The translations under genes and the position numbers were made by a program. The notes beneath the pieces were generated by a model. The model was not told the origin of the DNA and ran no database searches. It was given only the letters and a program-made list of their open reading frames with translations. DNA of 55,805 nucleotides from contig JAJDAV010000039.1 in NCBI GenBank assembly GCA_029261695.1, positions 1 to 55,805 of the forward strand. Reading direction: 5' to 3'. The stretch comes from Nitrospinaceae bacterium. Lineage in GTDB: Bacteria; Nitrospinota; Nitrospinia; Nitrospinales; VA-1. Below are positions 29,502-38,549 of the stretch, piece by piece (within the stretch, counting starts at the first letter, position 1; every line of letters begins with the position of its first letter).

Positions 29502-30860
29502 GTGATATTGCAAAATGATCAGGAAATAGAAAATATTTTAAGTCGCATACTTCCTAGTCCACAGCGAGAGCAATTTGGGAGGATGTTGAGCCAATTGCAA
29601 AAAGGGGACGGGAAATCTTTGGATTGGGCATCCATCCACTCTCCGAATGATTCGATGCAGGTGGATTATCATTCGCTGGATGAAGCCTCGAATTGCACTG
29701 AAAATTTTTCCCGACTTGTCGTAGGGAAATTGAATGGCGGTCTAGGCACAAGTATGGGGTGTTTAGGCCCCAAATCTCTTATTCAAGTAAAAGAAGGTAA
29801 AACCTTTTTAGATTTGATTGTTGAGCAAGTCAGCATATTAAATAATAAGTGGGGGGGGGATATTCCTCTACTGTTGATGAATAGTTTCTATACCCATGAG
29901 GAAACCAGTGCGTTTGTTGATTCCTGCTCTCTTCCCATCATTACTTTCAAGCAAAACATATTCCCGCGATTAAATGCGAAAACTTTTAAGCCTGTAAGCC
30001 CAGATGAGTGGGGTGAAAATGCTTGGTACCCTCCTGGTCATGGAGATTTTTACAATTGTATTCAACAGCAGGGAATACTAAAGCAACTAATTGAAAGCGG
30101 TAAGGACATTCTATTCATTTCAAATGCCGATAACCTGGGCGCTGTTGCAGACCCTAAAATTCTTTCTTACATGATAGAGAAAGAAATTCCATTTTTAATT
30201 GAGGTCACTCCAAAAACTCCCTCAGATGTAAAAGGTGGAACGCTGTATGAACAGAATGGAAAACTGAAATTGCTTGAAATTGCTCAAGTGCCGAAGGAAC
30301 ATATTGAAGAGTTTTGCAGTCAGGAAAAATTCTCGGTTTTTAATACGAATAATATTTGGATGAATTTGGCTGTTATTGAGGAGCGATTAAAAAAAGGACC
30401 ATTGGATCTGAATGTGATCGTTAATCATAAAACTATAGACGGCCAACCTGTTGTGCAACTGGAGACCGCTATTGGTTCCGCAATTGATTGTATTGATAAT
30501 GCGGTAGGATTGTGTGTTTCCAGAGATAGATTTATGCCCGTAAAAAAAACTGAAGACCTTCTTTTGGTGCAATCAAATATCTTTAATTTGGAAGAGGGAC
30601 GACTGGTTAGAAATGTAAAAAGAAATAATCCACACTTGCCTGAAATAAAATTTGGACAGCCTCTTGATCAATTGGATGCGTTTAATAAATGCTTTACCAC
30701 GATTCCCGATTTATTGAATTTAGAATCGCTCGAAGCTTCCGGGCAAATTTGTTTTAAGGGGGCAACGTCTTTAAAGGGAGAGATAAAGTTAAATGGAAAA
30801 AATAAATCTATTCACATAGAAAATGGACGATTGTTAAATGATGAAAGTATTGAAGGTTGA
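29502..30860 (+). CDS. UTP-glucose-1-phosphate uridylyltransferase, eukaryotic UGP2-like family
   Basis: VVGKLNGGLGTSMGCLGPKSLIQVKEGKTFLDLIVEQV; LEIAQVPKEH; FNTNNIWMNL. GTG start after ATGGAGATTT. Confidence 0.92.
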   Translation: MILQNDQEIENILSRILPSPQREQFGRMLSQLQKGDGKSLDWASIHSPNDSMQVDYHSLDEASNCTENFSRLVVGKLNGGLGTSMGCLGPKSLIQVKEGKTFLDLIVEQVSILNNKWGGDIPLLLMNSFYTHEETSAFVDSCSLPIITFKQNIFPRLNAKTFKPVSPDEWGENAWYPPGHGDFYNCIQQQGILKQLIESGKDILFISNADNLGAVADPKILSYMIEKEIPFLIEVTPKTPSDVKGGTLYEQNGKLKLLEIAQVPKEHIEEFCSQEKFSVFNTNNIWMNLAVIEERLKKGPLDLNVIVNHKTIDGQPVVQLETAIGSAIDCIDNAVGLCVSRDRFMPVKKTEDLLLVQSNIFNLEEGRLVRNVKRNNPHLPEIKFGQPLDQLDAFNKCFTTIPDLLNLESLEASGQICFKGATSLKGEIKLNGKNKSIHIENGRLLNDESIEG

Positions 30861-31049
30861 TTCCAAAACATCTAGAAATTTGCGGCTTCTTAATCGTCTG
30901 GTTTTAGGAGGGGGATTAAGCTCTTATTATTGTAGTCTCTGGTCCTAATAATTTATAGGGTATATTGACTTATATCGCAGATTTGTTGTCTTAATAATCA
31001 ATTTTTTCATTTAAAACCAATGCTTTATAGCGTAATACGCAAATAAACG

Positions 31050-31077
31050 TTGACATGTATTTATTCCTAAGTATACT
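31050..31077 (+). promoter_or_regulatory. Predicted sigma-70-type promoter (TTGACA-N16-TATACT)
   Basis: TTGACA 31050-31055 and TATACT 31072-31077, upstream of an isolated secreted-protein gene. Confidence 0.7.
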
Positions 31078-31090
31078 TTGCTAATGTGCA

Positions 31091-31128
31091 GCCTAGGACC
31101 TATATTAAGCATAGGATAATTCCTAGGC
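31091..31128 (+). promoter_or_regulatory. Predicted hairpin near the 5' end of the transcript
   Basis: Outer stem GCCTAGGA/TCCTAGGC (8 bp), inner stem CCTAT/ATAGG (5 bp), loop ATTAAGC, 3'-side bulge ATAAT. Confidence 0.6.
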
Positions 31129-31291
31129 CCATTTGGTTTTGTTTTAGAGTAAAACCTTCAGTCGCTGGGAGGTAAAAGCAAATGGATCTTTGAAATGTTC
31201 ACTAAAAGGGAGAAGGTAAAGCTTTTGAATTTGCCTTATTTAGAATATTTGTAGGTGAACTTTTGTTAACTAGGGTAAGGGAGGATTTACA

Positions 31292-31723
31292 ATGAAAAAA
31301 CTCGCTATTGTTTTACTCGTTACCATCGCTTCATTTTGTCTCGCAGCTTCAGCATTTGCTGGTAGCGTAGCTCCGGGTGGAATGGCCAAATGTAACAACG
31401 CAGGTTCAATTACCATTGCAACTGCTAGTGGTGGCGATGCTGAAGATCGTGGCAATGCCAATGGCTACATCTGGAAGTCATCCAATTTCACGACTGTTCA
31501 ATTTACATTAGGGCCGAACGACCATCAGGGCTTTTCTGGTAATGGTGGAGGAGCAGCAGGTAATGATCAAGTGAAAATGCCGAGCAAGCACTCCATGGGT
31601 CACAATTCTATTACCTTTAAAGGTCAAAACAATTTCAGCCGCGGCGACTCCATTGGTGATATCAGTGGCGAAGTTCGCATTCACAACACTGGAACGGTTC
31701 CAGTAACTGTATCTTGTGGCTAA
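31292..31723 (+). CDS. Small secreted protein of unknown function
   Basis: Signal peptide MKKLAIVLLVTIASFCLAASAFA; Gly/Ser/Asn-rich mature chain with one Cys near each end; strong SD AAGGGAGG. Confidence 0.88.
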   Translation: MKKLAIVLLVTIASFCLAASAFAGSVAPGGMAKCNNAGSITIATASGGDAEDRGNANGYIWKSSNFTTVQFTLGPNDHQGFSGNGGGAAGNDQVKMPSKHSMGHNSITFKGQNNFSRGDSIGDISGEVRIHNTGTVPVTVSCG

Positions 31724-31740
31724 GATTTAAAAAGTAGGTC

Positions 31741-31774
31741 AAACCGCCCTGATTTTCATCAGGGCGGTTTTTTT
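31741..31774 (+). terminator. Rho-independent terminator
   Basis: Perfect 13-bp stem AAACCGCCCTGAT / ATCAGGGCGGTTT with TTTC loop, running into a T tract. Confidence 0.95.
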
Positions 31775-31784
31775 ATGCCTGTTT

Positions 31785-32591
31785 TTAGCCGATATAATAA
31801 AACAGAATAGCCGCTGCAAGGATAACCCTATATAGAATGAAGGGTAGCAACCCCACTTTTTCCACCACTTTTAATAGTAGCTTTATTGCCAGCAACCCCA
31901 CCAAAAAGCTGGTGCCTAGTCCAACCATCAGGTGCTGATAGGTGTAGTCTTGAATAGCGCTGGGTTGATCAATGAAGGCGATGAGTTTGTGCATACCTGC
32001 TGCAAAAATGATGGGGGCTCCAAGGAGAAATGAAAACCGAGTCGCTGAAACATGATTAAGATTGCTGAATAATCCCGCAGCGATTGTTATTCCAGAGCGC
32101 GAAGTTCCTGGTAGCAAGGCGATAGCCTGTGCACACCCAATAAAAAATATTTGAGAAAATTTGAGATCTTTTAGGTCACATTCGGGTTTGTCTCTATGTT
32201 TAGCTGAGCGGTCTGCCAGGTAAAAGACCGCGGACCATATCAAAAGATTAGTGGCTACAAAAACGGGACTACGCAAACCAGTTTCAATCAAATCTGCGAA
32301 AAACAAGCCTATTAATCCGGCGGGGAGGGATGCAGCAACAATACACCAGGCTAGCTTATGGGTGGTTAACCCACGGTCAAATAATCCTCTGAATATTTCC
32401 CAAAGATCTTTTTTGAAAAATATTAAAATAGCCATAAGGGTACCCAGATGCAGAATTGCATCTAGAGCCAACCCTTGATCTTTAAAATTAAGAACTAAAG
32501 GGGTGAGGATAAGGTGGCCAGAGCTTGATACAGGTAAAAACTCTGTCAAACCCTGAATTATCCCTAACAATATTATTTGAAACAGTTCCAT
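31785..32591 (-). CDS. uppP: Undecaprenyl-diphosphatase UppP/BacA
   Basis: MELFQIILLGIIQGLTEFLPVSSSGHLIL; LLPGTSRSGITIAAGL. Start at CAT 32589-32591. Confidence 0.95.
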   Translation of the reverse strand: MELFQIILLGIIQGLTEFLPVSSSGHLILTPLVLNFKDQGLALDAILHLGTLMAILIFFKKDLWEIFRGLFDRGLTTHKLAWCIVAASLPAGLIGLFFADLIETGLRSPVFVATNLLIWSAVFYLADRSAKHRDKPECDLKDLKFSQIFFIGCAQAIALLPGTSRSGITIAAGLFSNLNHVSATRFSFLLGAPIIFAAGMHKLIAFIDQPSAIQDYTYQHLMVGLGTSFLVGLLAIKLLLKVVEKVGLLPFILYRVILAAAILFYYIG

Positions 32592-32990
32592 GCGTTTGAT
32601 GAATCCAAAATTGGAGGCGGAAAATCTGGAGCGGTCAGAAATATTGAAAGTGTAGCCCATTGGCTACGTCCAAGAATGGCTATTTTATAACTCTATTCAA
32701 TTTCTCTGGTTCAGTCTGGAAAGATACCATGAAACCCAAATGATACAAGTTGGGTATCGGCAAATACTACTCCTTGCAAAAGGTTTGAATCAAGGAAAAA
32801 GGAACTGCCAAAGGCATTATTTTTTAACGTGGTTTGGATTTGCCGGGGTATTTAAATTGTGATATCTTACGCTTGCTGTTGTCAGATTCCATTGGAAATT
32901 AGAAGGTTGCCTCCGCACAACCCTGAGTCACATCCTTTCGGTTTGGCCTATCCTGATTAGATGTAAAAACTTTAGAAATACTGCTTTGAA

Positions 32991-34157
32991 ATGAGAGAAT
33001 TTTCACGCATAAAACGTCTTCCCCCGTATGTACTCGGAATCGTTAACGATCTCAAGTATGAGGCACGTAGAAGAGGTGACGATATCATTGACTTCGGATT
33101 GGGAAACCCGGATATGCCAACTCCTCCTCATATTGTCGACAAGCTGATCGAAGCCGCCCAAAAAGAGGCGAATCATCGATACTCGCTTTCTAAAGGCATT
33201 TATAAGCTGAGACTGGCCATATGTGATTGGTATAAACGAAATTACGATGTTGATCTTGATCCTAATTCGGAAGCGATAGCTACGATTGGTTCTAAAGAAG
33301 GGATTGCTCATCTTGCTTTGGCTATTACAACACCTGGAGACTCCGTATTAGTCCCAACTCCAACCTACCCGATTCATACTTATGCTTTTATCCTGGCGAA
33401 TGGAGATGTTATCCATGTTCCTTTGGGGCCTGATTCAGATTTCTTTGAGGGATTGTTAGATGCATTTAAGCGGAATTGGCCTCGCCCCAAAGCAATGGTC
33501 ATTAATTTCCCACATAATCCCACAACGCAGGTGGTTGATATTGACTTTTTTGAAAAAGTTGTGGAATTTGCAAAGGAACATGATTTGATCGTTATTCATG
33601 ATTTTGCATATGGAGATATCGTTTTTGATGGATATAAAGCTCCAAGCTTTTTGCAGGTTCCCGGTGCTAAAGACGTAGGAATAGAGTTTTTTACTTTATC
33701 AAAAAGTTATAATATGCCGGGTTGGCGAGTGGGTTTCGCAGTGGGGAACAGTGAGATCATCAATGCGTTGGCGAGAATAAAAAGTTATCAAGACTACGGT
33801 ATGTTCCAGCCAATTCAAATTGCAGCCACTGTTGCATTGAATGGACCGAGAGATTGTGTTGAAGAAATCACAGAAACTTATCGCGGTCGGCGAAACGTTT
33901 TATGTGAATCATTGAACCGGATGGGTTGGAAAGTAACACCTCCTAAAGCCACAATGATGGTATGGGCTGAAATTCCTGATGAGTTTAAAAAAATGGGCTC
34001 TTTAGAATTTTCAAAAATGCTTTTGGAAAGAGCCAAGGTTGCGGTAGCTCCGGGAATTGGATTTGGTGAAGGGGGCGACCACTTTGTTCGCTTTTCACTG
34101 GTCGAAAATGAACATCGAATTCGTCAAGCAGTGAGAGGAATTCGTGAGGCTTTATAA
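32991..34157 (+). CDS. Class I/II PLP-dependent aminotransferase (AlaC-like)
   Basis: [61 protein letters not shown]. Confidence 0.93.
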   Translation: MREFSRIKRLPPYVLGIVNDLKYEARRRGDDIIDFGLGNPDMPTPPHIVDKLIEAAQKEANHRYSLSKGIYKLRLAICDWYKRNYDVDLDPNSEAIATIGSKEGIAHLALAITTPGDSVLVPTPTYPIHTYAFILANGDVIHVPLGPDSDFFEGLLDAFKRNWPRPKAMVINFPHNPTTQVVDIDFFEKVVEFAKEHDLIVIHDFAYGDIVFDGYKAPSFLQVPGAKDVGIEFFTLSKSYNMPGWRVGFAVGNSEIINALARIKSYQDYGMFQPIQIAATVALNGPRDCVEEITETYRGRRNVLCESLNRMGWKVTPPKATMMVWAEIPDEFKKMGSLEFSKMLLERAKVAVAPGIGFGEGGDHFVRFSLVENEHRIRQAVRGIREAL

Positions 34158-34202
34158 TGCTGCTTTTTTAGTGGCTGGGTTGTTTATTAGAACGGATAAA
34201 AA

Positions 34203-35507
34203 ATGAAAACGATTAATGTAGGATTGATTGGTTTTGGCACGATTGGAGCCGGGGTGGCAAAAATTCTCTCCGAAAACCAAGAGATAATCCAAAAAAGATT
34301 AGGTGCCACACTACGCCTCGCCAAAATTGTCGATCTCGATATTGAAACAGATCGAGGCGTTCAGGTTGATGACGGGGTGTTGAGCACATCGGTTGATGAT
34401 ATCCTTGAAAATCCAGAAATTGATATTGTTATTGAGTTGATGGGAGGGTATGAACCAGCAAGAACCTTTATGCTTAAAGCTCTTGCTAACAATAAACATG
34501 TTGTGACAGCAAACAAGGCGTTGCTGGCTTTGCATGGCGATGAGCTTTTTGGAGTGGTGGAAGAAAAGAAACTTTCGATTGGTTTCGAAGCATCAATTGG
34601 TGGAGCAATACCCATTATTCGGTCTATTCGGGAAGCTTTTGTTGGTAACCGGATTCATACCATTGAAGGAATCGTAAATGGTACAGCCAATTATATTCTC
34701 AGTAAAATGTCGGATGAAAATTGTGAGTTCGATGTTGCATTAAAAGAAGCTCAAGAGAAAGGATTTGCTGAAGCCGATCCTACATTTGATATAGAAGGTA
34801 TTGATTCCGCCCATAAAATTGCTGTGTTGACTCGTATCGCTTATGGGACGCCTGTTAACTTTGATGATATCAATGTTTCGGGGATTACCAATATCAGTTC
34901 TGATGATATTGAATGTGCCAGAGAGTTTGGATATAGAATAAAATTGCTGGCGATATCGAAGTTTGACGGTGAAGCAATTGATATTCGAGTTCACCCGGCA
35001 ATGATTCCCATTAGTCACCCGATGGCAAGTGTAAATGGTGTGTTGAATGCCATCCGTATTTGTGACGATATGATGGATGAAAATATTTTAGCAGGACATG
35101 GCGCAGGGGCCTTGCCTACAGGTAGTGCCGTGGTGGGTGATGTTGTAGAGATAGCGCGTAATATATTATCAAATGCCAGCGATAGAGTCCCTGCCTCTTC
35201 TTTCCTAAACTCTGAAATCAAGCCGATTCCGCTTAAAGATATGAGTGCTATTGAATCAGAATATTTTTTGCGTTTCAATGTTTTGGATAAACCCGGTGTG
35301 CTTTCGAAAATCTCGGGGATTCTGGGTAATCATTGCATTAGTATAGAGTCGATGATTCAAAAAGGCCGGGGCGAAGAAGGTAAGGCTGTTTCTCTTGTTA
35401 TGATGTGCCATCGATCCAGCGAAAAAAACATTCAAAACGCCTTGAAAGAAATTGAGAAACTTGATGTGGTTTGCGGAAAATCTAACCTTATCCGTGTGGA
35501 AAAATAA
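34203..35507 (+). CDS. hom: Homoserine dehydrogenase
   Basis: VGLIGFGTIGAGVAKIL; VTANKALLA; NGTANYILSKM; C-terminal ACT domain. Confidence 0.96.
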   Translation: MKTINVGLIGFGTIGAGVAKILSENQEIIQKRLGATLRLAKIVDLDIETDRGVQVDDGVLSTSVDDILENPEIDIVIELMGGYEPARTFMLKALANNKHVVTANKALLALHGDELFGVVEEKKLSIGFEASIGGAIPIIRSIREAFVGNRIHTIEGIVNGTANYILSKMSDENCEFDVALKEAQEKGFAEADPTFDIEGIDSAHKIAVLTRIAYGTPVNFDDINVSGITNISSDDIECAREFGYRIKLLAISKFDGEAIDIRVHPAMIPISHPMASVNGVLNAIRICDDMMDENILAGHGAGALPTGSAVVGDVVEIARNILSNASDRVPASSFLNSEIKPIPLKDMSAIESEYFLRFNVLDKPGVLSKISGILGNHCISIESMIQKGRGEEGKAVSLVMMCHRSSEKNIQNALKEIEKLDVVCGKSNLIRVEK

Positions 35508-35509
35508 AA

Positions 35510-36841
35510 ATGGAATTTAAAGCCTGGTTTCAATGTATCAATCCAGATTGTGGTACTCGTTATGAACTGACGGATATAATTTACCGTTGTAAGGATTGCG
35601 ACGAGTTACTTGAAGTCACGCATGATATGGAGCAACTCAAGAAAAGATCATCCAAGGATTGGAAAGAGCTGTTTGAAAGCCGCTACCGTAAAAATGAATG
35701 GCCTTATGGAAGCTCTGTTTGGGGGAAAAAGGAATTGGTTTGCCCCAATGTCCAAAACGAAAACATTGTTTCAACCTACGAGGGAGGGACAAACCTTTTC
35801 TGGGCGGATAGATTGGGGCAACAGTTAGGTCTTGATGATTTTTGGGTCAAACAATGCGGAATGGCTCACACAGGTTCGTTTAAAGATCTTGGTATGACCA
35901 TTCTGGTTTCAATGGTCAAACAAATGATGTCGCAGGGGAAAAATATCAAGGCCGTGGCCTGTGCCTCGACAGGGGATACTTCGGCTTCTCTTGCCGCCTA
36001 TTGCGCCGTTGCAGGAATTCCTGCAATTGTTTTTCTTCCTAAAGATAAAGTTTCACTGACTCAATTAATCCAACCCATCACGCATGGTGTTTTAACACTT
36101 TCGCTTGATACCGATTTCGATGGATGCATGAAGTTAGTGAGAGAGGTTTGCCAGAATGATGATATTTATCTGGCGAATTCTATGAACTCTCTCAGAATTG
36201 AAGGTCAAAAAACTATCAGCTTTGAGTTGGTGCAACAGTTTAATTGGGAGGTTCCAGATTTTGTTATCGTACCGGGAGGGAACCTGGGAAATGTTAGTGC
36301 TATAGGCAAAGGTTTTAAAATGTTTCATGACCTTGGGTTGATTGATAAGTTGCCCCGATTGGTTTGTGCTCAGGCAGAGCGTGCCAATCCTCTATATAGA
36401 AGTTTTAAACAAAATTTTAAATCTTTTGAGCCGATGCAGGCCCAAAAAACTCTGGCCAGTGCCATTCAAATTGGTGACCCGGTGAGTATTAAAAAAGCCA
36501 TCCGTACTTTAAAAGCTTTTGACGGAATTGTTGAAGAAGCGACCGAAGGCGAACTTGCAAATGCAGCAAGCAAAGCAAACCGTACAGGTTTATTGTGCTG
36601 TCCTCATACGGGGGTTGCGCTGGCTGTGTTGGAAAAACTGGTTGGACGGGGCGTTATCAAAAAGAAAGATAAAGTGGTAGTTATTTCAACTGCAAATGGT
36701 TTGAAATTCACTGATTTTTTATTCAAATGTCACACAGGCAAGGTGCCGGGGGTCCAGTCGGATTACGCTTTTGAGGCTGTTGAACTTCCTGCTAAATATG
36801 AAGATGTTAGGAATGCAATTCGGGAAAAAATTGAAGTCTGA
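35510..36841 (+). CDS. thrC: Threonine synthase
   Basis: N-terminal CxxxxC/CxxC ribbon, then EGGTNLFWADRLG, KQCGMAHTGSFKDLGMT, ACASTGDTSASLAAYCA. Confidence 0.95.
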   Translation: MEFKAWFQCINPDCGTRYELTDIIYRCKDCDELLEVTHDMEQLKKRSSKDWKELFESRYRKNEWPYGSSVWGKKELVCPNVQNENIVSTYEGGTNLFWADRLGQQLGLDDFWVKQCGMAHTGSFKDLGMTILVSMVKQMMSQGKNIKAVACASTGDTSASLAAYCAVAGIPAIVFLPKDKVSLTQLIQPITHGVLTLSLDTDFDGCMKLVREVCQNDDIYLANSMNSLRIEGQKTISFELVQQFNWEVPDFVIVPGGNLGNVSAIGKGFKMFHDLGLIDKLPRLVCAQAERANPLYRSFKQNFKSFEPMQAQKTLASAIQIGDPVSIKKAIRTLKAFDGIVEEATEGELANAASKANRTGLLCCPHTGVALAVLEKLVGRGVIKKKDKVVVISTANGLKFTDFLFKCHTGKVPGVQSDYAFEAVELPAKYEDVRNAIREKIEV

Positions 36842-36843
36842 AT

Positions 36844-37584
36844 ATGAATAAGAAAAACTTTTTTGGGCTTATCCCCATTTATTCGATCTTATTATTGGTT
36901 TTTGTTTCTTCTCCTGTATATGCCAGAGAACAAGTATTGGTTAAGGGGGGAGTCTTCGAGATGGGCAGTCATTATTGTGAAGAGGAACAAAACAGCTCTG
37001 ACTGGTGCAATGATGAGCTTATTCACAAAGTGGAGGTGGACTCTTTCTGGATCGATAAGTTTGAAGTAACCAATTCCGATTATCGCAAATGCTTTGTGGC
37101 AGGAGTATGCGAGCCAGAATTTTTACATGATAATAGACCTGCAGATTTTAATAAGAAAAATCAACCCGTTGTGTTTACAACTTGGAATGAAGCGGTAACC
37201 TACTGTAAATGGCGGGATGGAAGATTGCCCACAGAAGCAGAGTGGGAATATGCGGCGAAAGTTGAAAGACTAGGCGGCGCGCATTGGAACCAGCCCTATG
37301 CGGTTGGGTCTCCAACTGCCGTGGGAAGTTTGGAACCAAACTCCCGAGGCCTTTATGATTTGATGGGGAATGTTTATGAGTGGACGATGGATTGGTACGG
37401 TCCCTACAATACTTCGGGAACGCAAAAAAATCCATTAGGTCCGGAAAAAGGTGAGGATAAGGTGGTGCGAGGCGGATCTTGGGATTCCTTGAGCCATTTT
37501 CTGAGAACTTCTGATCGGGTTGGAAAAGACCCCGATTTAAGATACAGCGGTGTAGGGTTTCGTTGTGTCAAGCCGAATTTATAG
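36844..37584 (+). CDS. Secreted FGE-sulfatase (SUMF1) fold protein
   Basis: Signal-like N-terminus; FEMGSHYCEEEQ, WNEAVTYCKWRDGRLPTEAEWEYAAK, LMGNVYEWTMDWYG, VVRGGSWDS. Confidence 0.9.
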   Translation: MNKKNFFGLIPIYSILLLVFVSSPVYAREQVLVKGGVFEMGSHYCEEEQNSSDWCNDELIHKVEVDSFWIDKFEVTNSDYRKCFVAGVCEPEFLHDNRPADFNKKNQPVVFTTWNEAVTYCKWRDGRLPTEAEWEYAAKVERLGGAHWNQPYAVGSPTAVGSLEPNSRGLYDLMGNVYEWTMDWYGPYNTSGTQKNPLGPEKGEDKVVRGGSWDSLSHFLRTSDRVGKDPDLRYSGVGFRCVKPNL

Positions 37585-37595
37585 AAAGGTTAGTC

Positions 37596-38549
37596 ATGAG
37601 TGATGTGAAGAACGTTGTTATTGTCGGCTCAGGGCCAGCAGGTCATACGGCTGCTATTTATGCTGCCAGAGCGAACTTAGAACCCTTTATGTTTGAAGGA
37701 TACATGTTGGGTGGGTCGGCAGGAGGACAACTGACAACAACAACAGAAGTTGAAAATTATCCAGGGTTTCCCGAGGGGGTTGAAGGTCCCGAGTTGATGC
37801 AGCTTTTCCGAAAACAGTCGGAACGATTTGGAACAGAAATGGTTCAAGAAGATGTCATCGAAGCTGACTTGAGTAAATCACCTTTTACTCTTAAAACAGA
37901 AAACCGGGAAGTAAAAGCTCATTCGGTAATTATTTCTACTGGAGCAACCGCCAAGCGCATGGGTGTTCCCAATGAAGAGAAAATGTGGAACAACGGTATG
38001 TCAGCTTGCGCAGTTTGTGATGGTGCATTGCCTATGTTTCGTAATCAACCTTTGATGGTAATTGGCGGTGGCGACACAGCGGTGGAAGAGGCGAGCTACC
38101 TCACTAAATTTGGTTCCGTGGTTTATATGGTACATCGGAGAGATGTACTTCGAGCTTCAAAAATTATGCAGGAACGCGCATTGAAAAATCCAAAACTTGA
38201 AATCTTATGGGATTCGGTATTGGATGATGCTATTGGAGCAGATTATGTTACAGGCGCAAAAATAACCAATATAAAAACCAATGAAACGCGTGAAATAGAT
38301 GTGACAGGAATTTTTTATGCCATTGGCCATACTCCTAATACCAGTATCTTTAACGGCCAGCTGGATCTGGACGATGCAGGTTATATAAAAATCAAGCCAG
38401 GCACTCAGGAAACCAGTGTTGAAGGGGTTTTTGCTGCGGGTGACGTGCACGACCACAAGTACCGTCAGGCCATTACTGCTGCCGGGACAGGTTGTGCCGC
38501 AGCTCTTGAAGTTGAAAGATGGTTAGCTGAAAAGGGATTAGGTGAATAA
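37596..38549 (+). CDS. trxB: Thioredoxin reductase
   Basis: NVVIVGSGPAGHTAAIYAARA; redox centre CAVCDGA; GVFAAGDVHDHKYRQAITAAGTGCAAA. Start at ATG 37596. Confidence 0.95.
   Translation: MSDVKNVVIVGSGPAGHTAAIYAARANLEPFMFEGYMLGGSAGGQLTTTTEVENYPGFPEGVEGPELMQLFRKQSERFGTEMVQEDVIEADLSKSPFTLKTENREVKAHSVIISTGATAKRMGVPNEEKMWNNGMSACAVCDGALPMFRNQPLMVIGGGDTAVEEASYLTKFGSVVYMVHRRDVLRASKIMQERALKNPKLEILWDSVLDDAIGADYVTGAKITNIKTNETREIDVTGIFYAIGHTPNTSIFNGQLDLDDAGYIKIKPGTQETSVEGVFAAGDVHDHKYRQAITAAGTGCAAALEVERWLAEKGLGE

Noticed and set aside
32722-32760. GATACC/GGTATC and ACCCAA/TTGGGT overlapping repeats upstream of the aminotransferase
   Set aside because: Short 6-bp arms with long loops; not distinguishable from chance without comparison.
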